Part shown: positions 7,200 through 9,759 of the stretch, piece after piece
Layout of the letters: every line of letters starts with the position of its first letter
Numbering within the stretch: the stretch's first letter is position 1
Assembly: GCA_035765855.1 (NCBI GenBank)
Contig: DASTWM010000099.1
Span: 1-9,759 of the forward strand
DNA from: DASTWM01 sp035765855
GTDB lineage: Bacteria > Chloroflexota > Chloroflexia > Chloroflexales > Roseiflexaceae
DNA: 9,759 nt
Direction: 5' to 3'
The notes under the pieces: model-generated
The model's database searches: none
Seen by the model: the letters and a program-made list of their open reading frames with translations, nothing else
What the model was told of the DNA's origin: nothing
Made by a program: the position numbers and the translations under genes

Positions 7200-7896
7200 G
7201 CGCGCCCGCGAGAACGCGATGTTTTATATTGACACCCGGCACGCTGCATGGGAGGCAGAAAGCTTCTTTCGTGGTGGCCGCGATGAGGCGCTGTGGCTGT
7301 TGCGACCTGCGCTTACCCATCTGCAGTTCGATCCGGCAGGCAAGCGCATGCTGGAGATCGGGTGCGGAATCGGGCGTTTGTTTCCGGGCTTCGCCGAGCG
7401 CTTCGCAGAAGTTTGGGGCATCGACGTGTCGGCTGAAATGATCCGGCAAGCACAAAGCTTGTGTCCGGTAAAGAACGCTCGCTTTGTGCTGGGCAGCGGT
7501 GAGGATCTGCTTGGCATTGAGAGCGCATCAGTTGATTATTGCTTCTCATACATCGTCTTCCAGCATATTTCCGATATAAACATCCTTTGGAACTATTTGG
7601 ATGAAGTTTATCGCGTGTTGCATCCTGGCGGAGCCTTCCAGTTGCACTTTCGGGCCGATCGTCCGCTGCGCAGCGCGCTACTGCTGCGGTTCCCGCATGG
7701 CATGCGGGAACTCGTCACACGCCTGCGCCATGGTTCTCACACTGGCGACATTTCGACATGGACCGGCGTAGCGGTGCCGCCACAAAAGGCGATCACCCGA
7801 CTCGCGCGTTTAGGCTTTGATGCCGTCGAGACGCTGCCATGCACAACATTTAGCCATCGATCCTACTGGGTGATAGGCAGAAAACCGGGGAGGTAA
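7162..7896 (+). CDS. Class I SAM-dependent methyltransferase (second of two)
   Basis: A 244-residue methyltransferase. It begins with the RMRSDWDKRARENAMFYIDT block seen in many methyltransferases of polysaccharide clusters. Motif I is MLEIGCGIGRLFPGFAERF (E65-I66-G67-C68-G69-I70-G71). The acidic residue that binds the ribose of SAM is D88 in VWGIDVSAEMIRQAQ. YCFSYIVFQHISDINIL and LDEVYRVLHPGGAFQLHFRAD complete the core. It is likely cytoplasmic and acts on a sugar or glycan precursor made by the same operon; a quinone or lipid substrate cannot be excluded. The start is fixed by AAGGAGG at 7149-7155. Only 3 bases separate its stop from the ATG of the secreted phosphatase-like gene, so the two are almost certainly on one transcript. 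Confidence 0.9.
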   Translation: MEIARRMRSDWDKRARENAMFYIDTRHAAWEAESFFRGGRDEALWLLRPALTHLQFDPAGKRMLEIGCGIGRLFPGFAERFAEVWGIDVSAEMIRQAQSLCPVKNARFVLGSGEDLLGIESASVDYCFSYIVFQHISDINILWNYLDEVYRVLHPGGAFQLHFRADRPLRSALLLRFPHGMRELVTRLRHGSHTGDISTWTGVAVPPQKAITRLARLGFDAVETLPCTTFSHRSYWVIGRKPGR

Positions 7897-7899
7897 GCT

Positions 7900-9759
7900 A
7901 TGAAGCGAATACCTATTGCATTTCTGACACTCTTTCTGTCGGTGTTCATGACATTGACGATGCACGCGCAGAACCTGCCAAATACGCATGCCGCCGCGCC
8001 ACAGGCAACGCCATTTCCGCGCCAGCTGCCGCCTGCGCGACCCGGCAAGCCGCCCAGGACCGAAGGCGAGCCGATTCACATGCCCGACCTGCTTGGTCGC
8101 ACGCTCGAGTATGCAACGAATATTTGGGATGAAGATGAGCCTTTGCCGCAGATAACAGTGAAGCGCCTGAGCAATGATAATAACGTCGTGATCGTGCAGC
8201 AATCCCCGGCACCCGGCACGATGATTGTCCCCGAGCACACCAGGATTCAACTGACACTCGATCATGGTCCAGCGCCGCGCCCGGCTCCTGTGCCTTCAAC
8301 AACTGCTCGCCCGCACGCCGCGACTGCGAGTCAGGCGACACTGCTGCGCTCTCCGTATGTCCAGAACCTGACGACCTCTTCGGTCGTGATTGTCTGGACG
8401 ACAGTTGAAGATGGCCTGAGCGAGGTGCATTACGGGCAGAACGACTATGCACAGATCGCTACAGCGACATCAACGCTGTTTACTACGCCGGCTCCAGCGC
8501 CGTACGACAGCTATTACGTCCATGAGGCAACGTTGAGTGGACTTTCCGCTGATACCGCGTATCAGTATCAAATTTTCACGAATGGGATCGATCTGACACC
8601 CGGCGGCTCGGTGACGACACGCACGGCGAAATCATCAACCACCAATCATTTCCGGCTTGCTGTCTTTGGCGATAGCGGTGACGGAAGCCAGGATCAGATC
8701 AATGTTGCGACGCGGCTGCAGCAGGTCAATCCCGACATCGCCGTGCATGTTGGCGATATCATTTACAACGAGGCGACCTACGATGGCTTTGAGACAAAGT
8801 ATTTTCAAATCTATAAGGATCTGATTAAACGTGTCTGGATTGCGCCTGCAATGGGCAACCATGATGTCACCTACAACAATGGAAAATCATTTACCGATGT
8901 CTTCGTCAATCCGCCAAATGCGACGAACCCAGCAGAACGTGAATTGTATTACTCGTTCGATTACGGGAATGCGCACTTTACTGTGCTCAATAACTATTTT
9001 TCGATGACAACCGTCGGTAGCGCGCAGTACAACTGGCTCCAGAATGATCTCGCTTCAACCAATCAGTTCTGGAAGTTCGTTGTGTTTCATGTGCCAGCCT
9101 ACGCTACAAATAGTTTGCAGCAGCCGAAAGACAATGCTGGCACAGTCCAGAATCTCGTGCCGCTGTTCGAGCAGTACCACGTCAACGTCGTCGTAAATGG
9201 TCATTATCATTATTATGAGCGTATGTACCCATTACTGGGGGGCCAGGTTTCAACAATTGATGCAGGTGGGATCGTTTACCTGGTGACTGGTGGTGGCGGC
9301 GCTGGTCTTGATTCTATTGGAACGGGTACGCGCAACATCCGTACCGCAGCGAAGGTCCAGGATTTTGAGCTGTCACTGTTTGATATTAATGGATGTAGCT
9401 TGCAGCTTCAAGGTGTGCGGAAGGCCAGTGGCCCGAGCGATGCCTTTGATTCGAGCGATGTCTTCGATAGCTACACGATTGATCGTTGTGGAACCCCTTC
9501 GAGTACCAATACGCCGACGAACACGGCTGTTGCGGCGACGAACATGCCGACGAATACGCCGACGAACACGCCTGCGGCGGCAACCAATACACCGACGAAC
9601 ACGGCTGCTGCGGCAACGAACACGCCCACGGCGGGCGGCAGCGTGCTGTTCAGTGACGATTTCGAGAGCGGCAGCATGGCGCAGTGGAGCAAAGTCAATG
9701 GGGTGGGCGTGCAGCAGCAGGAGGTGTATAGTGGCAGCTATGCCGCGCGCGCAACCAGC
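7900..9759 (+). CDS. Secreted PASTA-domain purple acid phosphatase-like metallophosphoesterase (3' end outside window)
   Basis: An open frame of 620 codons with no stop before the window ends. GGGGAGG (7887-7893) lies 6 bases before the ATG. Residues 1-23 are a signal peptide (K2-R3, then a hydrophobic run); there is no lipobox cysteine. Residues 61-123 resemble one PASTA domain (MPDLLGRTLEYA..., VVIVQQSPAPGTMI). Residues 148-244 match the purple acid phosphatase N-terminal fibronectin-like domain (SPYVQNLTTSSVVIVWTT). The metallophosphatase domain has all five metal-site blocks: GDSG (D258), GDIIY (D286, Y289), GNHD (N320, H321), VVFH (H397) and GHYHYYER (H435, H437). So it should be an active Fe/metal phosphoesterase outside the cell. 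The only two cysteines I see, C499 and C530, could pair. A Thr/Asn/Pro/Ala linker (536-578) and the start of an 'FSDDFESG..W' module follow. The natural substrate is unknown. Confidence 0.93.
   Translation, partial: MKRIPIAFLTLFLSVFMTLTMHAQNLPNTHAAAPQATPFPRQLPPARPGKPPRTEGEPIHMPDLLGRTLEYATNIWDEDEPLPQITVKRLSNDNNVVIVQQSPAPGTMIVPEHTRIQLTLDHGPAPRPAPVPSTTARPHAATASQATLLRSPYVQNLTTSSVVIVWTTVEDGLSEVHYGQNDYAQIATATSTLFTTPAPAPYDSYYVHEATLSGLSADTAYQYQIFTNGIDLTPGGSVTTRTAKSSTTNHFRLAVFGDSGDGSQDQINVATRLQQVNPDIAVHVGDIIYNEATYDGFETKYFQIYKDLIKRVWIAPAMGNHDVTYNNGKSFTDVFVNPPNATNPAERELYYSFDYGNAHFTVLNNYFSMTTVGSAQYNWLQNDLASTNQFWKFVVFHVPAYATNSLQQPKDNAGTVQNLVPLFEQYHVNVVVNGHYHYYERMYPLLGGQVSTIDAGGIVYLVTGGGGAGLDSIGTGTRNIRTAAKVQDFELSLFDINGCSLQLQGVRKASGPSDAFDSSDVFDSYTIDRCGTPSSTNTPTNTAVAATNMPTNTPTNTPAAATNTPTNTAAAATNTPTAGGSVLFSDDFESGSMAQWSKVNGVGVQQQEVYSGSYAARATS
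9436..9471 (+). repeat. Two-copy 18-base in-frame repeat (SDAFDS-SDVFDS)
   Basis: Two adjacent 18-base units (9436-9453 and 9454-9471) encode SDAFDS and SDVFDS just before the YTIDRC end of the phosphatase core. They match at 13 of 18 bases by my count. This may be an old small tandem duplication or chance in an acidic loop. Confidence 0.4.
9505..9633 (+). repeat. Tandem repeats encoding a TNTPTNTxAAA linker
   Basis: Imperfect direct repeats lie inside the phosphatase-like gene. Units are 33 bases (9505-9537), 45 bases (9538-9582, with an extra 12-base TNTP insertion), 33 bases (9583-9615) and a partial 18-base unit (9616-9633). The first and third units match at 30 of 33 bases by my count. 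They encode a flexible Thr/Asn/Pro/Ala spacer between the enzyme and the C-terminal module, possibly glycosylated. Such linkers are common in secreted Chloroflexota proteins. Unit boundaries were set by eye. Confidence 0.85.

Noticed and set aside
6453..7896. The two adjacent methyltransferases as a tandem gene duplication.
   Set aside because: They share only the general SAM-binding pattern. Their N-terminal and C-terminal parts and motif I sequences differ too much for a recent duplication.
9386..9698. Antisense frames across the linker region giving Ser/Cys/Gln-rich or Val/Ala/Gly-rich low-complexity products.
   Set aside because: They are reverse-strand readings of the TNTP tandem repeats, with no independent support.

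Overview
This window reads as one stretch of a surface-polysaccharide or glycoconjugate gene cluster. All nine recognisable genes lie on the + strand and are tightly packed: gaps range from 3 to 71 bases and several genes overlap. No gene, RNA gene, mobile element, CRISPR array, promoter or terminator could be supported on the - strand or between the genes. The window opens inside one gene and closes inside another. The likely source is a Chloroflexota bacterium, probably Chloroflexia. I infer this from the Thr-Asn-Thr-Pro linker followed by an 'FSDDFESG..W' module in the last gene, the moderately high G+C, and the style of the glycosyltransferases. This is a recognition-based guess, not a proof.

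Bases 3-4136 are a glycosyltransferase block. It holds the C-terminal part of a polytopic GT39-like (GT-C) membrane transferase, two GT-B transferases (one GT4-like, one ALG1/GT4-like), and a short GT2 enzyme of the dolichyl/polyprenyl-phosphate mannose synthase type. The GT2 enzyme would charge a polyprenyl phosphate with a sugar on the cytoplasmic face. GT39-type enzymes use such lipid-linked sugars on the outer face, so the pair makes biochemical sense.

Bases 4133-7896 look like a sugar-tailoring block. A DegT/DnrJ/EryC1/StrS PLP aminotransferase with its catalytic lysine is followed by a FemAB/GNAT-fold acyl- or aminoacyltransferase and two class I SAM methyltransferases. A plausible combined output is a nucleotide-linked amino sugar, or a glycan carrying it, that is N-acylated and methylated. 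The substrates cannot be read from the sequence.

Bases 7900-9759 (open at the right edge) encode a secreted multidomain protein. In order it has a signal peptide, one PASTA-like domain, a purple-acid-phosphatase N-terminal (fibronectin III-like) domain, a metallophosphatase domain with all five metal-binding blocks intact, a Thr/Asn/Pro/Ala repeat linker, and the beginning of a C-terminal module. The PASTA plus purple acid phosphatase combination at the end of a glycan operon is the most unusual thing in the window.

Base composition changes along the window. The glycosyltransferase block is very G+C-rich. The stretch from about 4900 to 6060 (end of the aminotransferase, first two thirds of the FemAB-like gene) is clearly lower, which suggests a mosaic history.
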